Of a stretch of DNA of 64,000 bases, positions 57,570 through 64,000 are shown piece by piece. Where the stretch lies: assembly GCA_964466035.1 (NCBI GenBank), contig CAYXLR010000002.1:1-64000 (forward strand). The letters are read 5' to 3'. The position numbers and the translations under genes are program-made. Below the pieces are notes generated by a model. That model had not been told where the DNA came from. It worked only from the letters and a program-made list of their open reading frames with translations, and searched no databases. The number at the start of each line of letters is the position of its first letter. Within the stretch, counting starts at the first letter, position 1. Source of the stretch: JANQEA01 sp964466035 (GTDB lineage Bacteria; Bipolaricaulota; Bipolaricaulia; UBA7950; UBA9294).

Positions 57570-58805
57570 ATGAGGAAAGAGAAGGTCGTTGTCGGGCTCG
57601 ATGTGGGGACCACGAAGGTGGTCGCCCTCGTCGGGAACACGATCGAAGGGATGATCGAGATCATCGGGATGGGCAAGTCCGAGTCGCACGGCCTCGAGAA
57701 GGGGGTCGTCGTCGACATCGGGCGGACGATCTCTTCGATTCGGAAGGCCGTCGAAGAGGCCGAGAACATGGCCGACGTCAAGATCGATTCGGTCTACGTG
57801 GGGATCGCCGGCAAGCACATCACGTCGATCAACAACAGCGGAACGGTGTCGATCAACCGACCGGACCGGATCATCACGGAGGACGACGTTCGGCGCGTCG
57901 TCGAGACGGCGCAGGCGATCCAGATCCCGCCCGAGAGCGAGATGATCCACGTCATCCCGCGGCAGTACATCGTCGACGGCCAGGACGGGATCACCGATCC
58001 GGTCGGGATGACCGGCACGCGCCTCGAGGTCGACGTCCACATCGTCACCGGATCGATCACCGCGGTGCACAACCTCGTGCGGTGCGTCGAGTCGCTGGGG
58101 ATCGGGATCAACCAGATCGTCCTCGAGCCGATCGCGTCGTCGTTGGCGGTGCTTTCGTCGGCGGAGAAAGAGCTCGGCGTCATCCTGATGGACGTCGGCG
58201 GGGGGACGACCGACATCTCCGTCTTCCGCGGCGGCGACATCTGGTTCTCGAAGGTCATCCCGATCGCCGGGGAGCACATCACCAACGACATCACCGTCGG
58301 GCTGCAGACGCCGATCGAGGAGGCGGAGCTCGTCAAGAAGATGCACGGCACCGCGCTCGTCGACTCCGTCGGCGAGGACGACAAGATCGAGGTGGCGACG
58401 ATCGGCGGCGACGAGAAGAAGCTCGTGTCCAAGAAGCGACTGGCCAAGATCATCGAGCCTCGCGTCGAGGAGCTGCTCGATCTCGCGATGCAGGAGGTCG
58501 AGGACGCCGGCTACCGCGACCTCGTCCCGGCCGGCCTCGTTCTGACCGGCGGGACGTCGTTGTTGAACGGTCTCGTCGAGTTCGCGGCGCAGCGGTACGA
58601 CGTCCCCGTGCGTCGAGGGAAGATTCCGCAGGGGATCCACGGGCTGCGCGACATCGTCGAATCGCCGATCTACGCGACGTCGATCGGCCTGCTCCGCTAC
58701 GCCGTCGAGACGAGGGACTTCAAGAAGCCCGAGTTCTCCGAGCGGCGGAGGGAATCGATCATCGGCAAGCTGTTCTCCTGGTTCAACCGCTTCTTCCGGG
58801 GGTAG
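57570..58805 (+). CDS. ftsA: Cell-division protein FtsA
   Basis: FtsA is the actin-like protein that tethers FtsZ to the membrane. The 411-residue product has VVGLDVGTTKVVALVGN (phosphate 1), VIEDVGGG-type LMDVGGGTTDISVFRGGD, IPIAGEHITNDI and LVLTGGTSLLNGLVEFA (adenosine). The C-terminal ESIIGKLFSWFNRFFRG is the amphipathic membrane helix. Start ATG 57570 after GGTGAAG. It lies three bases before ftsZ. Confidence 0.96.
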   Translation: MRKEKVVVGLDVGTTKVVALVGNTIEGMIEIIGMGKSESHGLEKGVVVDIGRTISSIRKAVEEAENMADVKIDSVYVGIAGKHITSINNSGTVSINRPDRIITEDDVRRVVETAQAIQIPPESEMIHVIPRQYIVDGQDGITDPVGMTGTRLEVDVHIVTGSITAVHNLVRCVESLGIGINQIVLEPIASSLAVLSSAEKELGVILMDVGGGTTDISVFRGGDIWFSKVIPIAGEHITNDITVGLQTPIEEAELVKKMHGTALVDSVGEDDKIEVATIGGDEKKLVSKKRLAKIIEPRVEELLDLAMQEVEDAGYRDLVPAGLVLTGGTSLLNGLVEFAAQRYDVPVRRGKIPQGIHGLRDIVESPIYATSIGLLRYAVETRDFKKPEFSERRRESIIGKLFSWFNRFFRG

Positions 58806-58808
58806 ACG

Positions 58809-59960
58809 ATGCCTGAACAGACGAACCGCGTCTCTTCCCCGGCCTCGCTGATGGTCGTCGGCGTCGGCGGCGGCGGCGGGAACGCCGTCGACCGGATGTT
58901 CGACACGCGGGTGAACGGGGTCGAGCTCGTCGCGGTGAACACCGACGCGCAGGTCTTGGAGGTCGTCCGATCCCACCGAACGTTGCAGCTCGGCCGGAAG
59001 CTGACCGGCGGGCTCGGCGCGGGCGGGAACCCTGAGATCGGCCGCCTCGCCGCCGAGGAGAGCCGGGAGGAGATCGCCGACCTTCTCAACGGGGTCGACA
59101 TGGTCTTCATCACCGCCGGAATGGGCGGCGGAACGGGGACCGGCGCCGCGCCGGTGATCGCCGCGCTGGCGAAGGAAGCCGGCGTTCTGACGACCGGCAT
59201 CGTCACCCGTCCGTTCTCGTTCGAGGGACTGGCGAGGGCGGAGAAGGCCGAGGCCGGGATCGCCCGGCTGTCGCAGGCCGTCGACGCGATGATCTGCATC
59301 TCCAACGACAAGCTCCTCAAGGTCGCGCCGGCCGAGACGCCGATCACCAAGGCGTTCGAGATCGCCGACGAAGTGCTCCGCCAGGGCGTCGAAGGGATCT
59401 CCGATCTGATCACGATCCCCGGGATGATCAACCTCGACTTCGCCGATATCGAGTCGGTCATGCGAGGCGCCGGAACCGCGATGATGGGGATCGGCGAGGG
59501 CGAAGGCGCCGGAAAAACGAAGGACGCCGCGCGGAACGCGATCTCGTCCCCGCTCCTCGACGGGTCGATCCAGGGCGCCCAGAAGGTGATCATGAACATC
59601 ACCGGCGGGTCGGATCTGACGCTCGAAGAGGTCACCGCCGCGGCGAATCTGATCCGCGAGGCGGTCTCCGACCGCGCCGACATCATCTTCGGCACGGCGA
59701 TCCGCGACGGGCTGGAGAAGGTCCGGCTGACGGTGATCGCGACCGGCTTCTCGGTCGAGTACGGCCGCGACGACGAGGAAGGGCCGCCGCTGTCGAACGA
59801 GACGATGCTCGCGAAGCTGGAGAAGGAGAGCCGCGTCGGCGCCCACGACTTCGACATCCCGACGTTCCTCCGCCGGAGCCGTCGCAGCCGCGAGGAGCGG
59901 CCCCGCCCGCCGTGGGGCGAGCCGCAGACTCAGGGGGGCAACAGGAGCGAAGCCGAGTAG
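58809..59960 (+). CDS. ftsZ: Cell-division protein FtsZ
   Basis: This tubulin-like GTPase forms the Z ring. The 383-residue product has VVGVGGGGGNAVDRM, VAVNTDAQVL, the tubulin signature TAGMGGGTGTGAAPV, FSFEGLARAEKAEAGI and NLDFADIESVMRGAGTAMMGIGEG. The conserved C-terminal peptide is DFDIPTFLRR, after which a basic, proline-rich tail (REERPRPPWGEPQTQGG) follows instead of the usual abrupt end. It ends the dcw cluster, with a terminator 51 bases later. Confidence 0.97.
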   Translation: MPEQTNRVSSPASLMVVGVGGGGGNAVDRMFDTRVNGVELVAVNTDAQVLEVVRSHRTLQLGRKLTGGLGAGGNPEIGRLAAEESREEIADLLNGVDMVFITAGMGGGTGTGAAPVIAALAKEAGVLTTGIVTRPFSFEGLARAEKAEAGIARLSQAVDAMICISNDKLLKVAPAETPITKAFEIADEVLRQGVEGISDLITIPGMINLDFADIESVMRGAGTAMMGIGEGEGAGKTKDAARNAISSPLLDGSIQGAQKVIMNITGGSDLTLEEVTAAANLIREAVSDRADIIFGTAIRDGLEKVRLTVIATGFSVEYGRDDEEGPPLSNETMLAKLEKESRVGAHDFDIPTFLRRSRRSREERPRPPWGEPQTQGGNRSEAE

Positions 59961-60010
59961 GACCCGTACCGCTCAGGTCCAGCGACCGGCGTTGCGCCGC
60001 GCCGAACGGA

Positions 60011-60034
60011 AAAGCCCCCGTCGCCGGGGGCTTT
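60011..60034. terminator. Bidirectional terminator between ftsZ and tRNA-Leu
   Basis: AAAGCCCCC (60011-60019) and GGGGGCTTT (60026-60034) form a perfect 9-bp GC-rich stem with a six-base loop. T runs flank it on the minus strand (TTTTCC) and weakly on the plus strand, so it can stop ftsZ (plus) and the tRNA (minus). Confidence 0.85.
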
Positions 60035-60038
60035 CGAT

Positions 60039-60123
60039 TGCCAGAGGTGGGAGTCGAACCCACACGTCCCAAAGGGACACGGGATTTTGAGTCCCGCGCG
60101 TCTGCCCATTCCGCCACTCTGGC
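60039..60123 (-). tRNA. tRNA-Leu (anticodon CAA)
   Basis: On the minus strand the 85-base gene has acceptor arms GCCAGAG/CTCTGGC, a discriminator A, anticodon stem CGGGA/TCCCG with loop CTCAAAA (anticodon CAA, reading UUG), a long class II variable arm (GTCCC-TTT-GGGAC) and the T arm GTGGG-TTCGACT-CCCAC. The 3' CCA is not encoded, so it must be added after transcription. It has its own promoter and shares the hairpin with ftsZ as terminator. Confidence 0.95.
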
Positions 60124-60134
60124 TGACTGAAGGC

Positions 60135-60163
60135 ATGGTAGCCAGAGGCCCGCTCTCCGTCAA
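60135..60163 (-). promoter_or_regulatory. tRNA-Leu promoter
   Basis: On the minus strand TTGACG (60158-60163) and TACCAT (60135-60140) are spaced by 17 bases, ending 11 bases before the tRNA 5' end. Confidence 0.6.
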
Positions 60164-60282
60164 TGCCGAGTGCCCATTGCACACAACGACGACCTGTCCG
60201 TCCGTGCTTGCAGCAGATAGACGCGGGACGCTGGCTGTGTTCCGCGGGTGACGAACTTCCGCGCCTGTTTTCTTGAAGGATG

Positions 60283-60311
60283 TTTCCACTGAGAATGAGA
60301 TATGGTATACT
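60283..60311 (+). promoter_or_regulatory. Promoter of the large exported repeat protein
   Basis: TATACT (60306-60311) carries an extended TGG before it (TGGTATACT). A weak -35, TTTCCA (60283-60288), lies 17 bases upstream. The leader would be about 95 bases. Confidence 0.55.
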
Positions 60312-60412
60312 GTTTTCGAAGCGTGACGTGAAGATCTGGAAGAGGACGCGTCTGACAGAGAGCACCGAATCCGTCGGATGTGCCTTTGTCGCTTGAGACC
60401 GAGGAGGCGGAC

Positions 60413-63400
60413 GTGGAGACGCGGGGAGGCGGAGCGAGCGTCGGAGAGCTCGGATCGGTCGGCATTCTCTTCGTGGGTCTGATCGCTGGGCTTCTCTCTC
60501 TCGGCGCGGCGGCGGCGCCGGCCGTCAGCGACATCGCGCTCGCTAACGCCGACCCGACGAACGCGGGCACCGTCGATTTCACAGTGACGTTCGACGAGTC
60601 GGTCACCGGCGTCGACACGACCGACTTCGTCGTCGACGCGAGCGGCATCGCCGGCGCGTCGATCGACGCGGTCTCCGGCGGTGGCACCACCTGGTCCGTC
60701 TCGGTCGGTACCGGGACCGGCGACGGCACCCTGTCGATCGATCTGACCGACGACGACTCGATCGAGGACGGCTCGGGGAACAAGCTCGGCGGGACCGGCG
60801 CGGGGAACGGGGACTTCACCGCCGGCGCGGCGTACACGGTCGACAAGACCCCGCCGTCGGTACCGGACGGGCTCGATCCCGCCGACGGCGCGTACGTCGA
60901 CACCCGGTCGCCGACGCTCTCCTGGGATCCGTCGACCGACACCGGCGGAAGCGGACTCCGCACGACGAACAGATATCGCTACAACGTGAACGGCCCGGAT
61001 TCGAAGGCCGGCTACTCCAACGACGAGGACTACAATCCGACGTTCTCCTCCGACGGCGTCTACACGTGGCGGCTCTACGCACGCGACAACGCCGGCAACC
61101 CCAGCGATTACACGGACTGGCACACGTTCACCGTCGACACCGACCCACCGGAGGTGACGTCGTTCGAACGGAGGACGCCGGCGACGAGCCCGACGAACGC
61201 GGACACGCTCGTGTTCCGGGTGACGTTCGACGAGGACGTGCTGAACGTGAGCGCCGGCGACTTCACCGTGAGCGGTACGAGCACGGCGACGGTGACGGTC
61301 GTCGGCCAGGTGTCGCCGATCACCTATGACGTCACCGTCTCCGGCGGCGATCTGGCCGGATTCGACGGCACGGTCGGATTGGATCTGGCCGGCGGCCAGG
61401 ACGTCGCGGATCTAGCGGGGAACGCGCTGCCTCCTGGCGAGCCGCCGGCGGACGAGACGTACACGGTCGACAACGATCCGCCGGGCGTCACCGGCGTGAC
61501 GGGGAACCTGAGCGTCCTTGCCGATGTGAACGTTGGGAATCAGACGTTCACGCTGACGATCGGCTTCGACGAGCCGATGGACACCGGCGCGGCGCCGGCG
61601 GTCGTTTTCCCGACGATCGGGGAGGACCCGTCCTCGACGATCGCGCTCGATCCGACGTCCGACTGGACGAACGACACGACGTACGTGGCGCGTTACGATG
61701 TGGTCGACTCGAACGAGGAGATCGAGGACGTCGACGTACGGGTGGCCGGCGCCCGAGACGTCGCCGGGAACACGCAGTTCCAGTACGACGAGGCGGACGT
61801 GTTCTCGATCGACACGCTCAATCCGACGATCACCTGGATCCAGGAGTTTCCGGTCGCGGTGCAGGATACGGACACCGACTGCTCGTTGACCTTCCCGATC
61901 GAGATCCTGGTGACCGACGACTGCTGCATCGACGCGGCGAACGTCGCGGTGTCCGTCAGCGATCCGCCGGACGTCACGGTGGCGCACACGCTGACGAAGA
62001 CGCAAGAAGGGACCAGCGCGGTCCGGATCGAAGGCGACGTGACGCTCTCGGCGCTGACCGACGGCGAGGCGACGGTGACGATCGACGTGAACGCGGAGGA
62101 TTGCCGCGGGAACGGCGCCTTGACGAGCGACGCGGTGACCGTGATCGACGACGCCCTGCCGACGGTCTCCGGCTTCACGGTGGCGCCAGACGACGGGCGG
62201 GTCGACGGGAACTGCGAGGAGCTCGTAACGGTCATCGCGGTGGTGCGGGACAACTGCTGCATCGACGCGGGCAACGTGATCGTCACGCCGACTGTCCCCA
62301 ACGCGTCGTTGAAGGAGGACAACATCGCCGTGACGCAGACCGCACAGAACGAGGCGACGGTCGCCGGAACGATCGTCGTCCACGCGCTGACCGGCTGCCC
62401 GGCGATGGTCGAGGTGGAGATCGACGCGGCCGACTGCGCCGGGAACCGAAACGTCTGGACGGAGAGCGCAGAGATCGAGGACGAGATCGTCCCGGTGATC
62501 CGCGATCTGCGGGTCGACGAGCACGTAGTGGTGGACGCGTGCTGCGAGGCAATCGTGACGTTCGACGGGTACGTGACCGACAACTGCTGCATCACGTCGT
62601 CGGGGATCACGATCACGGTGACGCATCCGACGAGCAACGCGACGGTCGGCTTCGTGCAGGCGGAGGACGTGCTGTTCGACCAGTGTCATCCGAACCAGGT
62701 GAACTTCTCAGGCGAGATTGATGTCTCTTGCCTGACGAGTTGTCCGGCGATCGTGCAGGTGACGATGAAGGCGGACGATTGCTGCGGGAACAGCGCCATA
62801 CCCGTCTCCTCGACGGCGGACCCGAACGATCCGAACGAGATCGGGCACGTGGTCGATGGCACGGAGCCGATCCCGCGGGACGACCCGCGGCAGGACGTGG
62901 TGCTGGACGAGAGCGCGATCATCGATCCACTGGTGGAGGTACGGCTGGACGAGTTCGGGGTGTACCGTCTGATTCTGCGGGAGGACACGCCGGCGTGGAT
63001 CGGCGTGGTGGCGAACGACGCGGACAACTGCAGCTGCGAGGACTGCGCGCATCCGTTCGATCCGTGCGGGAGCTGCGCCGCGTGCTCGGGCTGCTGCGCG
63101 ACGATGACCGTTCACGAGATCGTGACGCAGCCGGCGCACGGGACGGCGACGATCGAGGACGGCGAAGGCGACTGCAGCGGTGGGTCCGTGATCCGGTACG
63201 CGCCGGACAAGGGGTACGTCGGTCCGGACGGGTTCACGTACAGGATCCGCGACACGTGCGGGAACGTGTCGAGTGTGATCGCGACGGTGTACGTGCAGAC
63301 GATCGCGGAAGTATCGCTGGAGGACGTGTACGTGACCGCCTGTTCGGGGGAGCCGGAGTCGTTCACGATGAGCGCGACCGACCTGTGGTTGGGTGATAAA

Positions 63401-63967
63401 GACGTGGAGTTCCTGTTCTCGATCGTGGACGGCCCGGAGCACGGGGTCGTGACCGGGGACCCGACGCGGGCGACGTGGACGCCGCCGAGCACGGTCGACG
63501 TCGGCGGCGAGCCGGTGCCGACGCTCGACTTCACCGAGACGGCGGAGATCAAGCTCGCGTACACGTCGGCCGCCGGCTACACCGGGCGGGACGCCATCAC
63601 GATCCGGTTTGCCGATCCGTTCGGGAACCAGACGACGGGGCGGGTGGACGTCAGTGTGATCGAGTGCACGGGGGAGGTCGGACTGGCCGACGTCGCGGTG
63701 AGGCAAGGAGAGATCCTGCCGATCATCGCGCCGGAGGGGTTCGGGTCGGTGGTCGAGGCGGCGTGGGGATCGGTACTGCTGATCGATCTCACCGACGGAA
63801 CGGAGTACGCATCGGCGCTCTCCGCGGCGTTCAGCGAGGAGATCGACCGGTGCGTCGTTTACGTCGACACGGGGCCGCTGCCGCTCGGACTGCATCTGCT
63901 GGTGATCCCGCTGGGCAACGGGGAGACGGTGGAGCTGACGATCGAGGTCTGCGCGCCCGATCCATGA
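60413..63967 (+). CDS. Large exported Ig-like and cysteine-rich repeat protein, 1184 aa
   Basis: GTG 60413 is chosen because GAGGAGG lies five bases before it; the frame also opens at GTG 60380. A hydrophobic segment (GILFVGLIAGLLSLGAAAAP) is the signal peptide. Residues to about 480 are bacterial Ig-like modules (VDFTVTFDESVTGVDTTDF, TLVFRVTFDEDVLNVSAGDF, a fibronectin-like SPTLSWDPSTD). Then come three tandem repeats of about 110 residues, starting DDCCID, DNCCID and DNCCIT at residues 502, 613 and 723, each closing with (E/A/D)DC(R/A/C)GN. A dense Cys cluster near 870 (CSCEDCAHPFDPCGSCAACSGCC) and cadherin-like modules (GYVGPDGFTYRIRDTCGN) follow. There are about 32 cysteines, none before residue 490. 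A cell-surface role is likely; no anchor motif is seen. Confidence 0.8.
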   Translation: METRGGGASVGELGSVGILFVGLIAGLLSLGAAAAPAVSDIALANADPTNAGTVDFTVTFDESVTGVDTTDFVVDASGIAGASIDAVSGGGTTWSVSVGTGTGDGTLSIDLTDDDSIEDGSGNKLGGTGAGNGDFTAGAAYTVDKTPPSVPDGLDPADGAYVDTRSPTLSWDPSTDTGGSGLRTTNRYRYNVNGPDSKAGYSNDEDYNPTFSSDGVYTWRLYARDNAGNPSDYTDWHTFTVDTDPPEVTSFERRTPATSPTNADTLVFRVTFDEDVLNVSAGDFTVSGTSTATVTVVGQVSPITYDVTVSGGDLAGFDGTVGLDLAGGQDVADLAGNALPPGEPPADETYTVDNDPPGVTGVTGNLSVLADVNVGNQTFTLTIGFDEPMDTGAAPAVVFPTIGEDPSSTIALDPTSDWTNDTTYVARYDVVDSNEEIEDVDVRVAGARDVAGNTQFQYDEADVFSIDTLNPTITWIQEFPVAVQDTDTDCSLTFPIEILVTDDCCIDAANVAVSVSDPPDVTVAHTLTKTQEGTSAVRIEGDVTLSALTDGEATVTIDVNAEDCRGNGALTSDAVTVIDDALPTVSGFTVAPDDGRVDGNCEELVTVIAVVRDNCCIDAGNVIVTPTVPNASLKEDNIAVTQTAQNEATVAGTIVVHALTGCPAMVEVEIDAADCAGNRNVWTESAEIEDEIVPVIRDLRVDEHVVVDACCEAIVTFDGYVTDNCCITSSGITITVTHPTSNATVGFVQAEDVLFDQCHPNQVNFSGEIDVSCLTSCPAIVQVTMKADDCCGNSAIPVSSTADPNDPNEIGHVVDGTEPIPRDDPRQDVVLDESAIIDPLVEVRLDEFGVYRLILREDTPAWIGVVANDADNCSCEDCAHPFDPCGSCAACSGCCATMTVHEIVTQPAHGTATIEDGEGDCSGGSVIRYAPDKGYVGPDGFTYRIRDTCGNVSSVIATVYVQTIAEVSLEDVYVTACSGEPESFTMSATDLWLGDKDVEFLFSIVDGPEHGVVTGDPTRATWTPPSTVDVGGEPVPTLDFTETAEIKLAYTSAAGYTGRDAITIRFADPFGNQTTGRVDVSVIECTGEVGLADVAVRQGEILPIIAPEGFGSVVEAAWGSVLLIDLTDGTEYASALSAAFSEEIDRCVVYVDTGPLPLGLHLLVIPLGNGETVELTIEVCAPDP

Positions 63968-63976
63968 TCGGGCGCG
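63952..63976 (+). terminator. Hairpin over the stop codon of the large repeat protein
   Basis: CGCGCCCGATC (63952-63962) and GATCGGGCGCG (63966-63976) form a perfect 11-bp stem with a three-base loop that includes the TGA stop. No T run is visible before the window ends, so it is a terminator candidate or a 3'-end stabiliser. Confidence 0.5.
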
Positions 63977-64000
63977 TGACGGGAAGCTCCGATCTGACCG

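Noticed and set aside
61916..62640. Regular DNA repeats at 330-bp spacing, possible CRISPR-like array
   Set aside because: They encode the tandem protein repeats of the exported protein; spacing and length do not fit CRISPR and no cas genes are present.

Overview
The window reads as a GC-rich chromosomal stretch of an anaerobic bacterium with an outer membrane. Evidence for anaerobiosis is a single-chain pyruvate:ferredoxin oxidoreductase and citrate-lyase-type genes. Evidence for an outer membrane is BamA, two Skp/OmpH proteins and a periplasmic-type PPIase. RNase Y, SpoVS, a cyclic-2,3-diphosphoglycerate-synthetase-like protein and the absence of lpx genes from the bamA-skp-fabZ cluster would fit a lineage such as Bipolaricaulota (Acetothermia/OP1). 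That placement is an inference, not something the sequence proves. A run of 100 N inside the oxidoreductase gene shows this is a scaffolded (probably metagenome) assembly.

Layout. 1-4 kb is an accessory region: degenerate dispersed repeats, hypothetical genes, perfect hairpins, decayed 3' ends of pyruvate:ferredoxin oxidoreductase genes and a DUF433/DUF5615 toxin-antitoxin pair. 4.1-7.5 kb is the oxidoreductase itself (minus strand, interrupted by the gap). 7.7-14.7 kb holds an MFS exporter, a cupin/HD-GYP protein, a cyclic-2,3-DPG-synthetase-like GTPase, a CDP-alcohol phosphatidyltransferase, RluD and NusA. 14.7-23.4 kb is a plus-strand run: RND/MMPL protein, RNase Y, SpoVS, a PpiC-TPR fusion, MazG, a DUF4911-like protein and a YqeG-like phosphatase. 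23.4-27.9 kb is a minus-strand peptide ABC transporter operon headed by a small secreted protein with a structured leader.

28.2-33.5 kb is a compact catabolic operon: a CitD-CitE fusion, CitF, an HD-domain protein and a LeuC/LeuD-type hydro-lyase, the last two genes split by a roughly 200-bp inverted-repeat element. It could convert mesaconate/citraconate or aconitate through citramalate or citrate to acetate plus pyruvate or oxaloacetate. 33.5-38 kb has small genes, a VOC protein, an S41-type protease and a ferritin-like protein. 38.1-44.1 kb (minus) is coaD, M16 peptidase, pnp, rpsO and an amidohydrolase. 44.2-60 kb (plus) runs yraN, comM, bamA, skp, skp, fabZ, ftcD, murD, ftsW, murG, murC, ftsQ, ftsA, ftsZ, joining envelope assembly to division. 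A tRNA-Leu(CAA) and a 1184-residue exported, cysteine-rich repeat protein close the window.

Promoters of the form TTGNNN-N17/18-TANNNT are easy to see. Several lie so close to the start codon that the mRNA would be leaderless or nearly so (DUF433 gene, pgsA-like gene, yraN, coaD, MFS gene), while other genes carry strong GGAGG ribosome-binding sites. Both initiation modes therefore appear to be in use.
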